DNA of 64,000 nucleotides from Bradyrhizobium sp. U87765 SZCCT0048 (GCF_018131225.1 NZ_JAFCMM010000001.1:1922001-1986000); one strand, 5' to 3'; positions 8,317 through 19,861 are shown, counted from the stretch's first letter. A program made the numbers and translations. The notes: generated by a model not told the origin, from the sequence alone.

Positions 8317-8414
8317 GGCCACGCCGCTTCGCGACGCGCGGCCGCCTCCGGCCTCTCTCGATGGCGGCGCCGCGCCGCTCATCTCCCACTGCCCGCCGCC
8401 ATTCGGGGACCTGC

Positions 8415-9662
8415 GTGCGAGTCAACCGCCGTCACATCATCTACGTGCAAGGCTACGACCCCCGCGGGCTCGCGCAATACTACCGCATGTTCCGCAGCGA
8501 GCTGCGCAAGTTCGCGGCGCTCTACGGCTTCAACTGCAAGGTGGGGCGACCGGCGTCGACCGATGCGCGCGCCGCATCGTGGACGATCGACACCCAGGGC
8601 CCCGACTGGCAGACACAGACGCGCTACGACTTCCTGCGCTGGGAGGACCTGATCAAGGCCGACCTCGAGTGGCCGATCTGGCGCACGGTGACCCAGGCGC
8701 TGGCGATCTATATCCGCCTGATCTTCAACGGCGTGCTGACGCGCTTTCGCAAGGCTAACTGGCGCTTCGCCACGTTCATCAGCTATCCGCAGTTCGTGCT
8801 GGTCATCGAGGCGCTGGTTGCAGGCGTCATCGCGGCGGTGTTCGCGGCCGGGCTCGATCGTGTCGGCATACCAATGGTGATCACGCTGCCGGCCGCGACA
8901 GCGGTGTTCGTCGCCCTGCTCGGCACCATGCTGAAATACCTGGAGAGCCGCACCTACGCGCTCTACCTGATGTCCGACACCATCTTTACCTGGCAGTACG
9001 CCCACCGCCAGCGCCCTGAATGGGACAGGCGCATCGAGCAGTTCGCACAGGACCTCGTCGCGACCGTGCGCACCAGCGATGCCGACGAGATCATCGTGGT
9101 CGGCCATTCTTCGGGCTCGTTTCTCGGTCTCGAGATCCTGATGCGCGCGCTCGAGATCGATCCCGAAATCGGCCGCCGCGGTCCGCGCCTGATGCTGCTC
9201 ACCATCGGCGGCAACCTGCCGATCGTCGGCTTCCTGCCGGTCTCCGATCAGTTCCGCGCACGCCTCAAACGCCTCGCGACGGAGCCCTCGCTGCACTGGG
9301 TCGACTGCCAGTCGCGCAAGGACGTGATGAACTTCTATCCGTTCGATCCGGTCGCCGGCCATGGCCTCGACGTCGGCGCCGCCCGCCGCAATCCCCACAT
9401 CGTCACCGTGCGCTTCCGCGATATTATCGCGCCGGAAAACTACCACGCGTTCCGCCGCCACTTCTTTCGCATCCACTTCCAGTTCGTGATGGCCAACGAG
9501 CAGCCCAACGCCTACGACTTCTTCATGATGGTCTGCGGACCCCTGACCCTGTGCGACCGCTTCACCCACCCGGCTGCGGCCCTCGCCGTCGCCACCGGGG
9601 ACGGACCAGCCCGTCAGCGCGCATGGTCGGAACTGGAGGAACCGCCCGTCGGGGTGGCCTGA
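8415..9662 (+). CDS. Membrane-associated alpha/beta hydrolase-like protein
   Basis: A protein of about 415 residues. A lipase-type nucleophile elbow is visible as VVGHSSGSFLGLEI near residue 232, with Ser in the G-x-S-x-G-like position (GHSSGS). Two neighbouring hydrophobic helices near residues 135-185 probably anchor it to the inner membrane. The N terminus RRHIIYVQGYDPRG resembles the first strand and oxyanion loop of alpha/beta hydrolases. GTG 8415 is chosen because GGGGAC stands about five bases upstream and the conserved part starts right after it; ATG 8361 has no ribosome site. The substrate is unknown. The location between xseB and dxs suggests a conserved housekeeping neighbourhood. 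Confidence 0.75.
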   Translation: MRVNRRHIIYVQGYDPRGLAQYYRMFRSELRKFAALYGFNCKVGRPASTDARAASWTIDTQGPDWQTQTRYDFLRWEDLIKADLEWPIWRTVTQALAIYIRLIFNGVLTRFRKANWRFATFISYPQFVLVIEALVAGVIAAVFAAGLDRVGIPMVITLPAATAVFVALLGTMLKYLESRTYALYLMSDTIFTWQYAHRQRPEWDRRIEQFAQDLVATVRTSDADEIIVVGHSSGSFLGLEILMRALEIDPEIGRRGPRLMLLTIGGNLPIVGFLPVSDQFRARLKRLATEPSLHWVDCQSRKDVMNFYPFDPVAGHGLDVGAARRNPHIVTVRFRDIIAPENYHAFRRHFFRIHFQFVMANEQPNAYDFFMMVCGPLTLCDRFTHPAAALAVATGDGPARQRAWSELEEPPVGVA

Positions 9663-9973
9663 GCCGGCGCCCGGGGTCGCAGCCCAGCCATGCCGGATCG
9701 CCCGGCCATTCGGTTCAGGTCGTCGTCATGGCCTGCCGGAACCGCCTATCCACCCGATTTTGAACCACTTTCCGGGCAGAAACGACCTAAAGGGGCACCC
9801 CGCCGCGGCGTCCTGCCAGCAGCATCTTCCCTCTAACGATTGGCTTGTGAAAAAAAATTGGTATAAGCCGCTGGATCAACTTGCCAATTTTCGACATTTG
9901 CCTTGGTCGGCCCCGGGCCGGCCTCGGGTCGAGCGCCTCGCCCGCCCCCATCATCAGTCAAAGGAAGCCACCC
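9663..9973 (+). promoter_or_regulatory. Leader and promoter region of dxs
   Basis: About 310 bases between the hydrolase and dxs. The segment at 9845-9875 (TTGTGAAAAAAAATTGGTATAAG) is strikingly AT-rich for this genome. It contains TTGTGA and TATAAG spaced by about 15 bases, a reasonable sigma-70-type promoter about 110 bases before the dxs start. No thiamine-pyrophosphate riboswitch elements were seen. Confidence 0.4.
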
Positions 9974-11896
9974 GTGTCCACGCCGAGCCCCACTCCCCTC
10001 CTCGACCGCGTGAAGACCCCCGACGAGCTGCGCCGGCTGAAGCCCGAGCAGCTGCGCCAGCTGGCTGACGAACTGCGTCAGGAAACCATCAGTGCCGTGT
10101 CCGTGACCGGAGGCCATCTCGGCGCCGGCCTCGGCGTCGTCGAGCTCACGGTGGCCCTGCACTATGTCTTCAACACTCCGGACGACCGCCTGATCTGGGA
10201 CGTCGGCCATCAGGCTTACCCGCACAAGATCCTGACCGGGCGCCGCGACCGCATCCGCACCCTGCGCCAGGGCGGCGGCCTGTCCGGCTTCACCAAGCGC
10301 TCCGAGAGCGAGTATGACCCGTTCGGCGCGGCGCACTCCTCGACCTCGATTTCCGCCGGCCTCGGCATGGCGGTGGCGCGCGACCTGTCGGGCGGCAAGA
10401 ACAATGTCGTGGCGGTGATCGGCGACGGCTCGATGTCCGCCGGCATGGCCTATGAGGCGATGAACAATGCCGGCGCGATGAACTCGCGCCTCGTGGTCAT
10501 CCTCAACGACAACGACATGTCGATCGCCCCGCCAGTCGGCGCGATGTCGGCCTACCTCGCCCGCCTGATCTCGGGCCACACCTATCAGTCGATCCGCGAG
10601 ATCGCCAAGAACATCGCCCACAAGCTGCCGAAGTTCTTCGAGGAGCGTGCGATGCGCGCCGAGGAATACGCCCGCGGCATGGTGACCGGCGGCACGATGT
10701 TCGAAGAGCTCGGCTTCTTCTATGTCGGCCCGATCGACGGCCACAACCTCGACCACCTGCTGCCGGTGCTGACCAACGTCCGCGACGCCACCAACGGCCC
10801 GATCCTGGTCCATGTCGTGACGCAGAAGGGCAAGGGCTACGCGCCGGCGGAAGCTTCCGCCGACAAGTATCACGGCGTCGTCAAGTTCGACGTGCTGACC
10901 GGCACCCAGGTCAAGGCCAAGTCCAACGCGCCGGCGTACACTGCCGTGTTCGGCCAGAGCCTCGTCAAGGAAGCGCAGAAGGACGACAAGATCGTCGCCA
11001 TCACCGCGGCGATGCCGTCGGGCACCGGCATCGACACCTTCGGCAAGGCGTTTCCGGAACGCACCTTCGACGTCGGCATTGCAGAGCAGCATGCCGTGAC
11101 GTTTGCGGCCGGCCTTGCCACCGAGGGCTACAAGCCGTTCTGCGCGATCTACTCCACCTTCCTGCAGCGCGGCTACGACCAGGTGGTGCACGACGTCGCC
11201 ATCCAGGGCCTGCCGGTGCGCTTCGCCATCGACCGTGCCGGCCTCGTGGGCGCCGACGGCTCGACCCATGCGGGCGCGTTCGACAATGCCTATCTCGGCT
11301 GTCTGCCCGGCTTCGTGATCATGGCGGCAGCGGACGAAGCCGATCTCGTCCACATGATCGCGACGCAAGTCGCGATCAACGACGCTCCGAGCGCGTTGCG
11401 CTATCCCCGCGGCGAAGGCCGGGGCGTCGAGATGCCGGAATTCGGCGTGCCGCTCGAGATCGGCAAGGGCCGCGTGCTGCGCGAGGGCAACAAGGTGGCG
11501 CTGCTGTCGTTCGGTACCCGCCTCGGCGAGGCGCTCAAGGCCGCCGACGAGCTCGAGGCCCATGGCCTGTCGACCACCGTCGCCGACGCGCGCTTCATGA
11601 AGCCGCTCGACATCGATCTCGTGCTCAAGCTCGCGCGCGAGCATCAGGTGCTGTTGACCATCGAGGAAGGCTCGATCGGCGGCTTCGGCTCGCACGTGCT
11701 GCAGGCGCTGTCCGATCACGGCGCGCTCGATAACGGCCTGCGGGTGCGCTCGATGGTGCTACCCGACGAGTTCCTCGATCACGACACCCCGGCGGCGATG
11801 TATGCCCGCGCCGGCCTCGACGCCAAGGCGATCGTCGCCAAGGCCTTCGAGGCGCTCGGCAAGGACATCAAGGCCGAGACCAGCAAGCTGGCTTAA
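9974..11896 (+). CDS. dxs: 1-deoxy-D-xylulose-5-phosphate synthase
   Basis: A 640-residue thiamine-diphosphate enzyme that condenses pyruvate and glyceraldehyde 3-phosphate, the first step of the MEP isoprenoid route and also a precursor supply for thiamine and pyridoxal. The N-terminal domain shows [18 protein letters not shown] and [15 protein letters not shown]. The cofactor motif [18 protein letters not shown] starts at residue 150. The pyrimidine-binding domain holds [18 protein letters not shown] with the catalytic Glu, and the C-terminal domain is transketolase-like. GTG 9974 has AAGGAA eight bases upstream and gives the normal family length, whereas ATG 9881 adds an unconserved leader. 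tlyA and an RNA methyltransferase gene follow closely, probably as one operon. Confidence 0.97.
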   Translation: MSTPSPTPLLDRVKTPDELRRLKPEQLRQLADELRQETISAVSVTGGHLGAGLGVVELTVALHYVFNTPDDRLIWDVGHQAYPHKILTGRRDRIRTLRQGGGLSGFTKRSESEYDPFGAAHSSTSISAGLGMAVARDLSGGKNNVVAVIGDGSMSAGMAYEAMNNAGAMNSRLVVILNDNDMSIAPPVGAMSAYLARLISGHTYQSIREIAKNIAHKLPKFFEERAMRAEEYARGMVTGGTMFEELGFFYVGPIDGHNLDHLLPVLTNVRDATNGPILVHVVTQKGKGYAPAEASADKYHGVVKFDVLTGTQVKAKSNAPAYTAVFGQSLVKEAQKDDKIVAITAAMPSGTGIDTFGKAFPERTFDVGIAEQHAVTFAAGLATEGYKPFCAIYSTFLQRGYDQVVHDVAIQGLPVRFAIDRAGLVGADGSTHAGAFDNAYLGCLPGFVIMAAADEADLVHMIATQVAINDAPSALRYPRGEGRGVEMPEFGVPLEIGKGRVLREGNKVALLSFGTRLGEALKAADELEAHGLSTTVADARFMKPLDIDLVLKLAREHQVLLTIEEGSIGGFGSHVLQALSDHGALDNGLRVRSMVLPDEFLDHDTPAAMYARAGLDAKAIVAKAFEALGKDIKAETSKLA

Positions 11897-11943
11897 CCGT
11901 CCGGCTCCGGGCGTCGGAGCGGCGCCCGGAGGCGAGACCGCGC

Positions 11944-12675
11944 ATGCAGCCGCGTCAGCGCGCAGACCTTCTGCTGGTGGAGCGCGGCCTGTTCGAGAGC
12001 CGCGCGCGCGCCCAGGCTGCCATCGCAGCCGGACAGGTCACGGTCGACGGCCGCACAGTCGCCAAGCCCTCCGAGATGATTCCGCTGCAGGCCGAACTCG
12101 CGGCGACGCCCGCCCATCCCTGGGTGTCGCGCGGCGGCGTCAAGCTTGCCGGCGCGCTGGAGCGCTATCCCATGGCGATCGACGGGCATGTCTGCCTCGA
12201 TGTCGGCGCCTCGACCGGGGGCTTCACCGAGGTGCTGCTGGCGCGCGGCGCGCGCCGCGTCCATGCGGTGGACGTCGGCCATGGCCAACTCCACGCGCGC
12301 CTGCGCGACGATCCACGCGTCGACGGGCGCGAGCACACCGACATTCGCACCCTGACAGCCAACGATTTCGCCGAGCAGCCCGACATCGTGGTGATCGACG
12401 CCAGCTTCATCTCGCTCAGGCTCGTGCTCCCGCCGGCACTGGCGATCGCCGCACGGCCAGCGAGCCTGCTCGCGCTGATCAAACCGCAATTCGAGGCCGA
12501 GCGGCGCCACTCCAAGAAAGGCATCGTGCGCGATAGCGCCGTGCACGCCGCCGTGTGCGATGACATCACCGCGTTCGTACGGACCCACGGCGGCCATGAT
12601 ATCGCGGTGTTTCCCTCGTCGATCGCCGGCGGCGACGGCAATGTCGAATTCTTCATCGGAGCCCGCTTTGGCTGA
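11944..12675 (+). CDS. tlyA: TlyA-family rRNA (cytidine-2'-O)-methyltransferase
   Basis: A 243-residue protein with an N-terminal S4 RNA-binding domain ([19 protein letters not shown] and the VTVDGR turn) and a Rossmann methyltransferase domain with the SAM motif [16 protein letters not shown] near residue 85. The tetrad region includes [13 protein letters not shown] and the LIKPQFEA segment, as in TlyA. TlyA enzymes methylate 16S and in some species 23S rRNA cytidines, and members have also been called hemolysin A. The gene lies 47 bases after dxs. Its stop overlaps the TTG start of the next gene by eight bases, which indicates coupled translation. Confidence 0.93.
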   Translation: MQPRQRADLLLVERGLFESRARAQAAIAAGQVTVDGRTVAKPSEMIPLQAELAATPAHPWVSRGGVKLAGALERYPMAIDGHVCLDVGASTGGFTEVLLARGARRVHAVDVGHGQLHARLRDDPRVDGREHTDIRTLTANDFAEQPDIVVIDASFISLRLVLPPALAIAARPASLLALIKPQFEAERRHSKKGIVRDSAVHAAVCDDITAFVRTHGGHDIAVFPSSIAGGDGNVEFFIGARFG

Positions 12676-13906
12676 ACAGCTCGTCATCGACCATGTCGGC
12701 CACCGCGGCGACGGCATCGCCTCGGCGAATGGCCGAACCGTCTTCGTGCCCGGCACGCTCGCCGGCGAAACCGTCGAGGTCGAGGACGTGCCCGGTCATC
12801 CGGACCGACGCCGCCTGACGCGCGTGGTCACGGCAAGCGCCGAGCGCATCACGCCGTTTTGCCCTCAGTTCGGCCGTTGCGGCGGCTGCGCGATCCAGCA
12901 TTGGCAGGGCGATGGCTACCGTGCCTGGAAGCGCGGCCTCGTGGTCGAGGCGCTCGCGCAAGCCGGCCTGACGGCCGAGGTCGCCGACCTCGTCGACGCC
13001 CATGGCGCCGGCCGTCGGCGCCTCGTCGCCCACGCCCGCCGCGGCAGCGGCACGGCGCTGCAGGTCGGCTTCTCCGCCGCAGGCAGCCATGAGATCGTGC
13101 CGCTCGACCAGTGCCCGATCCTCGATCCCGCGCTCGACGGCGCGTTCGCCGCGGCCAAGGCCCTCGCCAGCACGCTCGCCCACGTCGGCAAGCCGCTCGA
13201 CATCCAGATCACCGCGACCGATACCGGCCTCGACGTCGACGTGCGCGGCTCCGGCCCCCTCGCCGGCCCGGCGATGATGGCGCTGTCGCAACTCACCGCA
13301 CGGCATCACATCACGCGCGTCACGCGCCACGGCGAACTGGTGGTGATGCACGCACCGCCGAATGTGCGCATGGGCCGCGCCGAGGTCACGCTGCCGCCCG
13401 GCTCGTTCCTGCAGGCCACCGCTACCGGCGAGGAGACGCTCGCCGCGCTGGTGCTCGAAGACTGCAAGGGCGCCAAGGCCGTCGCCGACCTGTTCTGCGG
13501 CGTCGGACCGTTCGCGCTGCGGCTCGCCGAGCGCGTGCGCGTGTCGGCCTGGGACAGCGATGCCGGCGCCGTCGGCGCGCTGCAGAAGGCCGCGCCCGCG
13601 ACACGCGGCCTGAAGCCGGTAACCGCGACGGTTCGCGACCTGTTCCGCCGCCCGCTGATGCCGCAGGAACTGCGCACGTTCGATGCCGTGGTGTTCGACC
13701 CGCCGCGCCAGGGCGCGCAAGCGCAGGTCACGCAACTCGCGGCGAGCAAGGTGCCGGTGATCGTCGCGGTGTCCTGCAACGCCGCGACCTTCGCCCGCGA
13801 CGCCCGCATTCTAGTCGAGGCCGGCTACCGTTGCGAGCGCGTCGTGCCGGTCGACCAGTTCCGTCACACCGCGCATGTCGAGCTGGTGGCGCGGTTCAAC
13901 CGTTAG
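12668..13906 (+). CDS. RlmD/TrmA-type 23S rRNA or tRNA (uracil-5)-methyltransferase
   Basis: A 412-residue SAM-dependent RNA m5U methyltransferase. It starts with a TRAM-like OB domain, then the iron-sulfur cysteine set [15 protein letters not shown] near residues 65-80. The SAM motif [17 protein letters not shown] lies near residue 275 and the catalytic nucleophile region in [16 protein letters not shown] near 370, preceded by [15 protein letters not shown] use the TTG at 12668 because the conserved N terminus ([15 protein letters not shown]) begins there and CGGAG lies about 7 bases upstream. Whether it modifies 23S rRNA like RlmD/RlmC or another RNA cannot be decided by eye. Confidence 0.9.
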   Translation: MAEQLVIDHVGHRGDGIASANGRTVFVPGTLAGETVEVEDVPGHPDRRRLTRVVTASAERITPFCPQFGRCGGCAIQHWQGDGYRAWKRGLVVEALAQAGLTAEVADLVDAHGAGRRRLVAHARRGSGTALQVGFSAAGSHEIVPLDQCPILDPALDGAFAAAKALASTLAHVGKPLDIQITATDTGLDVDVRGSGPLAGPAMMALSQLTARHHITRVTRHGELVVMHAPPNVRMGRAEVTLPPGSFLQATATGEETLAALVLEDCKGAKAVADLFCGVGPFALRLAERVRVSAWDSDAGAVGALQKAAPATRGLKPVTATVRDLFRRPLMPQELRTFDAVVFDPPRQGAQAQVTQLAASKVPVIVAVSCNAATFARDARILVEAGYRCERVVPVDQFRHTAHVELVARFNR

Positions 13907-13911
13907 GAAAA

Positions 13912-14829
13912 TCAGCCGCGGCCACGCCGCGCGAACTGCTGCGCGATCTTCAGAAAATTGAAGACATGGGGCGTGCGGTTGTCGCGGCGGTAGTTGAGCG
14001 ACAGCGCCGTGCCGGGATTGTTGCCCGCGTAGGGACGGTAGGCGACGCCAAGCCGCGGCGACTGCGACACTGACGCCGGCACCAGCGAGATCCCCACACC
14101 GACCGACACGAGGCTGATGGCGGTCTGATAGTCCTGCGCCATTACCGGCGATTTCGGAATGAAGCCTTCATCCCGGCAGACTGCGAGAATGTCGTCGGCG
14201 AAACTCGGGCGCGGCTTGCGGGGATAGAGCACGAACGTCTCGTCGCGCAAGGCCGTAAGACGGATCGGATCGGCGGCGAGCAGCGGCGAGGAATCCGGGA
14301 TAGCGAGGATGAGTGGCTCGTGATGCAGCGGCTCGGACTTCAACTCCTCATCATTGAGCGACGGTCGCGCGATCGCGATATCGATCTCGCGCTGGACAAC
14401 GGCACGCTTGAGTTCGGCGTTGTTCATCGCCGACAGCGCCAGCTCGACCTCGGGAAAACTGGTGCGGAACGCCTTGATGACGTTGGGCAGGATGCCATGC
14501 GTTGCGGAGCCGACGAACGCGATACGCAGGTAACCGGAAATGCCCTCACCGATCCGCTTGACCTCGCGCTCGGCCTGGTCGAGCCGTCCGAGGACATCGC
14601 GGGCCCGCAGCAGCAAGACCTCTCCGGCCTGCGTCAGGCGGATCTGGCTGCGGCTGCGGTCGATCAGCATGACGCCGAGATCAGCCTCGAGCTGGGCGAT
14701 CTGCCGGCTCAGCGGCGGCTGCGCGATCGACAGACGCGCTGCTGCGCGGCCGAAATGCAGCTCCTCGGCGACGGCCACGAAATAGGCTAACCGCCGCAGG
14801 TCCATCGCGTCTTCGCGCTCCCCGCTCAT
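13912..14829 (-). CDS. LysR-family regulator, probably of the aromatic cluster
   Basis: A 305-residue LysR-type regulator. The N-terminal winged helix-turn-helix reads LRRLAYFVAVAEELHFGRAA then RLSIAQPPLSRQIAQLE. The periplasmic-binding-protein-like effector domain begins near residue 95 with GYLRIAFVGSATHGIL. The N-terminal wording is like CatR/BenM-type regulators, which respond to aromatic catabolites such as muconate. It is on the same strand as, and downstream of, the intradiol dioxygenase and flavin reductase genes, with a 363-base gap. It is therefore the likely activator of the divergent promoter at 16690-16963. An alternative start is the ATG eight codons in. Its stop is six bases from that of the converging RNA methyltransferase gene. 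Confidence 0.9.
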   Translation of the reverse strand: MSGEREDAMDLRRLAYFVAVAEELHFGRAAARLSIAQPPLSRQIAQLEADLGVMLIDRSRSQIRLTQAGEVLLLRARDVLGRLDQAEREVKRIGEGISGYLRIAFVGSATHGILPNVIKAFRTSFPEVELALSAMNNAELKRAVVQREIDIAIARPSLNDEELKSEPLHHEPLILAIPDSSPLLAADPIRLTALRDETFVLYPRKPRPSFADDILAVCRDEGFIPKSPVMAQDYQTAISLVSVGVGISLVPASVSQSPRLGVAYRPYAGNNPGTALSLNYRRDNRTPHVFNFLKIAQQFARRGRG

Positions 14830-15192
14830 CTAGATCGACATGCGCGTCGGCGCGCTGGCCCAACGGAAGCGGAAGACCACGAAATGTTCACTCATCGAAA
14901 AAGCCCCAGCTCCTTCATGACCATCACGATGACGCCGTCGATCGCTGCCGCCGGCGCACAGCACCCACGGCCGCCCAGGCCGGATCATATTCGCCGCACA
15001 ACAAATGAACAGGCGTCCTGCGGGTGTCGATCGGCCGCAGCGATCGGTCGCAGTGATGCGACCAGCCTGCCGCTGCGCATATGGCCGCTGCTCGGTCGAA
15101 CGGAGAATGTCGCGGCACTTCCCGCTCGCATGTGAGGACCGGCCCGTCTCCCTCCTGCGCAGGGCATGGCGAGAGACGGGCCGTGCGCACGA
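14830..15192. other. Gap between LysR gene and dioxygenase gene, with a stem-loop
   Basis: About 360 bases with no credible gene. Next to the dioxygenase stop, GGCCCGTCTC at 15141-15150 pairs perfectly with GAGACGGGCC at 15173-15182. No T-run follows on either strand, so it may be a processing or attenuating hairpin rather than a full intrinsic terminator. The remainder should include the LysR gene promoter. I see no clear operator. Confidence 0.45.
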
Positions 15193-16062
15193 TCATTCCG
15201 CCGCGATCAGCGTCTTTGCGACGGCCTTCTTCAGCCTGAAGTCGAAGTCCATCACGAGCTCGGTATCGGCGCCGGCGGGCGCCGGACGCATCTGGCCGAT
15301 CAGGCTTTCCTTCACGGCAAACACCGAATCCTTGTCGAGGTATTTGGTATCAGCGTCGAAGATCTGCGAAATCAGGGTCTGGTAGCCGTCCTTGAACAGC
15401 ATGAAGTGGATATGCCCGGGACGCCACGGATGATGCCCCATGTAGTTCAGGAGTTCGCCGGCAGCTCCATCATAGGGAATGGGATACGGCTCCGGCCGGA
15501 TGCCGACGAAGGCATACTCGCCGTTGGCGTCGGTAACGAAGCGGCCGCGCAGATTGTAGTCGGGCTGGTCGGGGTCCTGCTGCTCATAGAGCCCGTTCGG
15601 CGCGTCCTCCCAGACATCGATGGTGACGCCCTCGATCGGCCGCCCCGCGGTGTCGAGCACCCGCCCCGAGACGCGCACGGTCTGCGAATTGTCGAAATGC
15701 TTCTGGATGATCGACGCGCCCTTGGGCAGCACTGGCGGGTTCTCGCGGTAGAATGGTCCGAGCACCGTCGACTCGCTCTCGCCGTCGGTGACGCGGTGGT
15801 CCTGCATATCGACCAGCACCTCGAGGCCGAGAATATCGCAGATCAGGATGAACTCGTTGCGCTTGTCGTCAGAGATGTCGCCGGCGCGGCGCATGAACTC
15901 GCAGGCCTCAAGCCATTCCGGGAATGTCAGGTCGACCTCCCGGGCGAAGCCGTGGAGATGCTTGATCAGGCTGGTCATGATCTGCCTGTTGCGCGGCGCA
16001 ATGTCCGGCGACATGGCATTGATCACCACATCGGTGATGTTGTCGATGGTCACGTTCCTCAT
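15193..16062 (-). CDS. Intradiol ring-cleavage dioxygenase (hydroxyquinol 1,2-dioxygenase-like)
   Basis: A 289-residue Fe(III) dioxygenase. The N-terminal helical dimerisation domain reaches to about residue 95, then STVLGPFYRENPP opens the catalytic beta-sandwich. The four iron ligands appear as Tyr in NGLYEQQD, Tyr in RPEPYPIPYDG, and two His in WRPGHIHFMLF. The family members that precede a flavin-dependent monooxygenase usually cleave hydroxyquinol (1,2,4-trihydroxybenzene) to maleylacetate, and here a flavin reductase and an HpaB-type oxygenase are adjacent. Catechol or chlorocatechol remain possible. GGGAGG stands seven bases before ATG 16062. The enzyme is cytoplasmic. Confidence 0.88.
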   Translation of the reverse strand: MRNVTIDNITDVVINAMSPDIAPRNRQIMTSLIKHLHGFAREVDLTFPEWLEACEFMRRAGDISDDKRNEFILICDILGLEVLVDMQDHRVTDGESESTVLGPFYRENPPVLPKGASIIQKHFDNSQTVRVSGRVLDTAGRPIEGVTIDVWEDAPNGLYEQQDPDQPDYNLRGRFVTDANGEYAFVGIRPEPYPIPYDGAAGELLNYMGHHPWRPGHIHFMLFKDGYQTLISQIFDADTKYLDKDSVFAVKESLIGQMRPAPAGADTELVMDFDFRLKKAVAKTLIAAE

Positions 16063-16128
16063 GGATGGCCTCCCTTGCTGATGATGACAGACGGCCCGTT
16101 TGCAGGCCCTTGATGGTCGAGATGAACG

Positions 16129-16689
16129 TCACCAGAACATGCCGTGGTCCTGGTAGTCGATCGAAAGCTGCATGGCAGGCGTCTCGGCGAGCGCGCCAAA
16201 CCGGCCGCCGAAGAACAGGAGCGGACGACCGCCGGGGTCGCTCGCCAGTTGCCGCACCTCGCCGATGAACACGACATGGTCGCCGGCGATGATCTCGCTG
16301 GTCACGTCGGCGACAAAGCTCGCCGCGGAGCCGGCGACCGCGGCCGGGCGGATATCGCAGCGCAGGCAATCCTGCGCCTGCGCGCGCGGCTTTCCGGCAA
16401 AATGCCAGGCGATGTCCTCCATGCCTTCGCTCAGCACGCTGACGGCGAAGCAGCCGGTCTTGCGGATCTTCGGCAGGATGCGGGCGGTTGCGGCGATCGA
16501 AATTGCGATCAGGGGCGGCGACAGCGAGATCGACATGAAGGCGTTCGCGGTCATGCCGTGATCGTTGCCATCGCAGTGCGTGGTGACCACGGTCACCCCG
16601 GTGCCGAAGCGCGCACACGCGTCGCGGAACCTGCGCGGGTCGATGGCTTCGGGACCAGCCGCCCGCGCCTGCTGCGTTTCACACGCCAT
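16129..16689 (-). CDS. Flavin reductase component of a two-component monooxygenase
   Basis: A 186-residue protein of the HpaC-like NAD(P)H:flavin oxidoreductase family (split-barrel FMN-binding fold). Visible marks are RFRDACARFGTGVTVVTT at the N terminus, GMTANAFMSISLSPPLIAIS for flavin binding near residues 45-65, and GDHVVFIGEVRQL with the strand ending PLLFFGGRFG. It would supply FADH2 or FMNH2 to the HpaB-type oxygenase encoded divergently at 16964. ATG 16689 gives the family length; the extension to 16965 covers the divergent promoter and is low in similarity. A 66-base gap separates it from the dioxygenase on the same strand, so they form an operon. Confidence 0.88.
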   Translation of the reverse strand: MACETQQARAAGPEAIDPRRFRDACARFGTGVTVVTTHCDGNDHGMTANAFMSISLSPPLIAISIAATARILPKIRKTGCFAVSVLSEGMEDIAWHFAGKPRAQAQDCLRCDIRPAAVAGSAASFVADVTSEIIAGDHVVFIGEVRQLASDPGGRPLLFFGGRFGALAETPAMQLSIDYQDHGMFW

Positions 16690-16822
16690 CTGGTTTCCAT
16701 CCCGTGCCGGTCTTCTTCGTTGTCCGCAGACATATTCGCATCTGCAGCATCCGCGCGACCGGTCCAGCGCGGTGACCGGTGGAGGCATACGCCGGCAAAC
16801 GCGAGAAAGCGATGATCGCCAC

Positions 16823-16838
16823 GGTATTGCATCATACC
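16823..16838. promoter_or_regulatory. Candidate LysR operator in the divergent promoter
   Basis: GGTATTGCATCATACC is a perfect five-base inverted repeat (GGTAT and ATACC) around a six-base centre. It lies about 135 bases from both the flavin reductase start and the oxygenase start. LysR proteins of the CatR/BenM type bind ATAC-N7-GTAT-like dyads, and this is a near variant with the half-sites inverted. It is the only clear dyad I saw between the two genes. Confidence 0.4.
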
Positions 16839-16963
16839 TTTCAGCCCGACAGCTCCCACCGCTAATCGTTGCGAACGGCGGCGCCGAAGAGCGCACGACC
16901 GGCGGCGCGCAGGCAGAACGGCAACGTTGCTGCCCCGCCGCAGTCATCAGGGAGGAATGATTC

Positions 16964-18547
<1,584 letters not shown>

Positions 18548-18567
18548 GCCCGACATTCGGATGCAAC

Positions 18568-18593
18568 GGAGCCGGCACGGCATCGCCGGCTCC
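18568..18593 (+). terminator. Hairpin after the HpaB-type gene
   Basis: GGAGCCGGC at 18568-18576 pairs with GCCGGCTCC at 18585-18593 around an eight-base loop, 20 bases after the oxygenase stop and just before the converging DUF1194 gene end. The tail (CTTCACATC) is only weakly T-rich, so this is a probable but not classical terminator, possibly serving both strands. Confidence 0.55.
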
Positions 18594-18610
18594 CTTCACA
18601 TCACGCAGAC

Positions 18611-19450
18611 CTATCGCCCCCAGCGATCCTGCCAGAGCTGCTCGCCGATCATGCAGGTGATGCGTGGCTTGTCGGCAGCGACAGGAACGACGCGCACCTC
18701 GGGCTCGCGCCCCGCGACTTCCAGCGTCAGCTTGGTGCGGATCGCTTCCTTGAACTTCTCGCGCGTCTTGATCGGCACCACGAACGAACCGGCGCCGCCG
18801 ATCACGCAATCCTCGTAGTAGAAGTCGAGGTTCTCGATATCCATCGTCGAGTACGACGGCTCCTTGAGCATAATGGGCAGGCCATTGATGACGATGCCCT
18901 TCTCGAGCGCCGCATCACGCGCCACCGTCACCGGGCTGCCATTGTTGTTCGGCCCGTCGCCGGAGATATCGATCACGCGGCGCAGGCCGCGATAACCGCT
19001 CTGGTCGAACAGCGGCACGGCGAAATTGATCGCCCCCGAGATCGAGGTCCGCGATGCGCGGCGCAGTGGCGCTTTCAGGATTTCGGCGGCGACTGCATCC
19101 GCCGATTCCGGACCATCGATCACACGCCAGGGAATGACGACCTTCTGATCGTTGGCGGCGGCCCATTCGAAATAGGTCACCACCACCTTGCCGTTCGGCC
19201 CGGTCTTGAGAGCCTGCAGGAACTCCCTGGAGGTGATGGCGAGAGCGTAGCCTTCGCGCTGCAGTGCGAGTTCGTCCATGTCCATCGAATAGGACACGTC
19301 GACCGCAAGGATCAGCTCGACGTCGACCGCCGGCAAGTCGCCTTTGTCCGCTACAGACACGGACGGCGACGCCGGCGCGGCCACCCCGGCGACATCAGCA
19401 CCCGTGATCGCGCTGGCGATCAGGGCGGCTCCGATCGAGATCCAGCGCAT
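18611..19450 (-). CDS. DUF1194 protein with von Willebrand factor A-like domain
   Basis: A 279-residue exported protein. After a signal peptide (residues 1 to about 25, MRWISIGAALIASAITGA) comes a vWA-like domain whose metal-binding MIDAS motif is LILAVDVSYSMDMDEL (D-x-S-x-S). The later conserved segments RVIDISGDGPNNNGSPV and TSISGAINFAVPLFDQ provide the remaining MIDAS threonine and aspartate contacts. DUF1194 proteins are widespread in rhizobia and relatives, and their role is unknown. ATG 19450 has GGGAGG five bases upstream and precedes a good signal peptide, so the extension to 19513 is rejected. It is transcribed away from the chemoreceptor gene. Confidence 0.9.
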   Translation of the reverse strand: MRWISIGAALIASAITGADVAGVAAPASPSVSVADKGDLPAVDVELILAVDVSYSMDMDELALQREGYALAITSREFLQALKTGPNGKVVVTYFEWAAANDQKVVIPWRVIDGPESADAVAAEILKAPLRRASRTSISGAINFAVPLFDQSGYRGLRRVIDISGDGPNNNGSPVTVARDAALEKGIVINGLPIMLKEPSYSTMDIENLDFYYEDCVIGGAGSFVVPIKTREKFKEAIRTKLTLEVAGREPEVRVVPVAADKPRITCMIGEQLWQDRWGR

Positions 19451-19861
19451 GGCGGCCCTCCCGTCGTTGACACGGGATCGTCGCATGCCGTCCGCGCTCC
19501 GTCCAAACAACAATCACGTGCAGGAAAAACCGTATCCAAAAACGAGTACACGGATAAAATTTCAATCGTGCCTATACCTTGGTACCTTCAATTATAGAAA
19601 TATTTACAAACAATTCATCCGAACTGCTCAAGATTTATGCGCGATCCTGACGTCTCGGGCTCCGGCGACCACCCGCCGGTCCCTGCCGCGCAAGCCTGCC
19701 CCGTGGGCTGCGTCCCGGCCGGTCCACGCACCGGCGCCGCGAGACCCCGGCTCGACTGGAACTGAAGACCGCGCCGTTTTGCCGGTCCCCGACTGCCCCC
19801 AAGCGCTGCACCACCCCCGTGGCCGCAGAGAAGTGCCAGACGTTTCAAGGACGCTACCAGA
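19451..19861. promoter_or_regulatory. Divergent promoter region between DUF1194 and the first chemoreceptor
   Basis: About 410 bases. The part 19500-19625 is very AT-rich compared with the rest of the window, including an ATTATAGAAATATTTACAAA stretch near 19592. AT-rich DNA of this kind is expected at a strong promoter or a site for nucleoid proteins. The remainder to 19861 is GC-rich leader. I could not fix a -35/-10 pair with confidence. Confidence 0.45.

Noticed and set aside
9833..11719. 628-codon open frame antisense to dxs
   Set aside because: It is the reverse-strand shadow of a high-GC coding gene; composition is His/Arg/Glu-rich without domain, and dxs on the other strand is certain.
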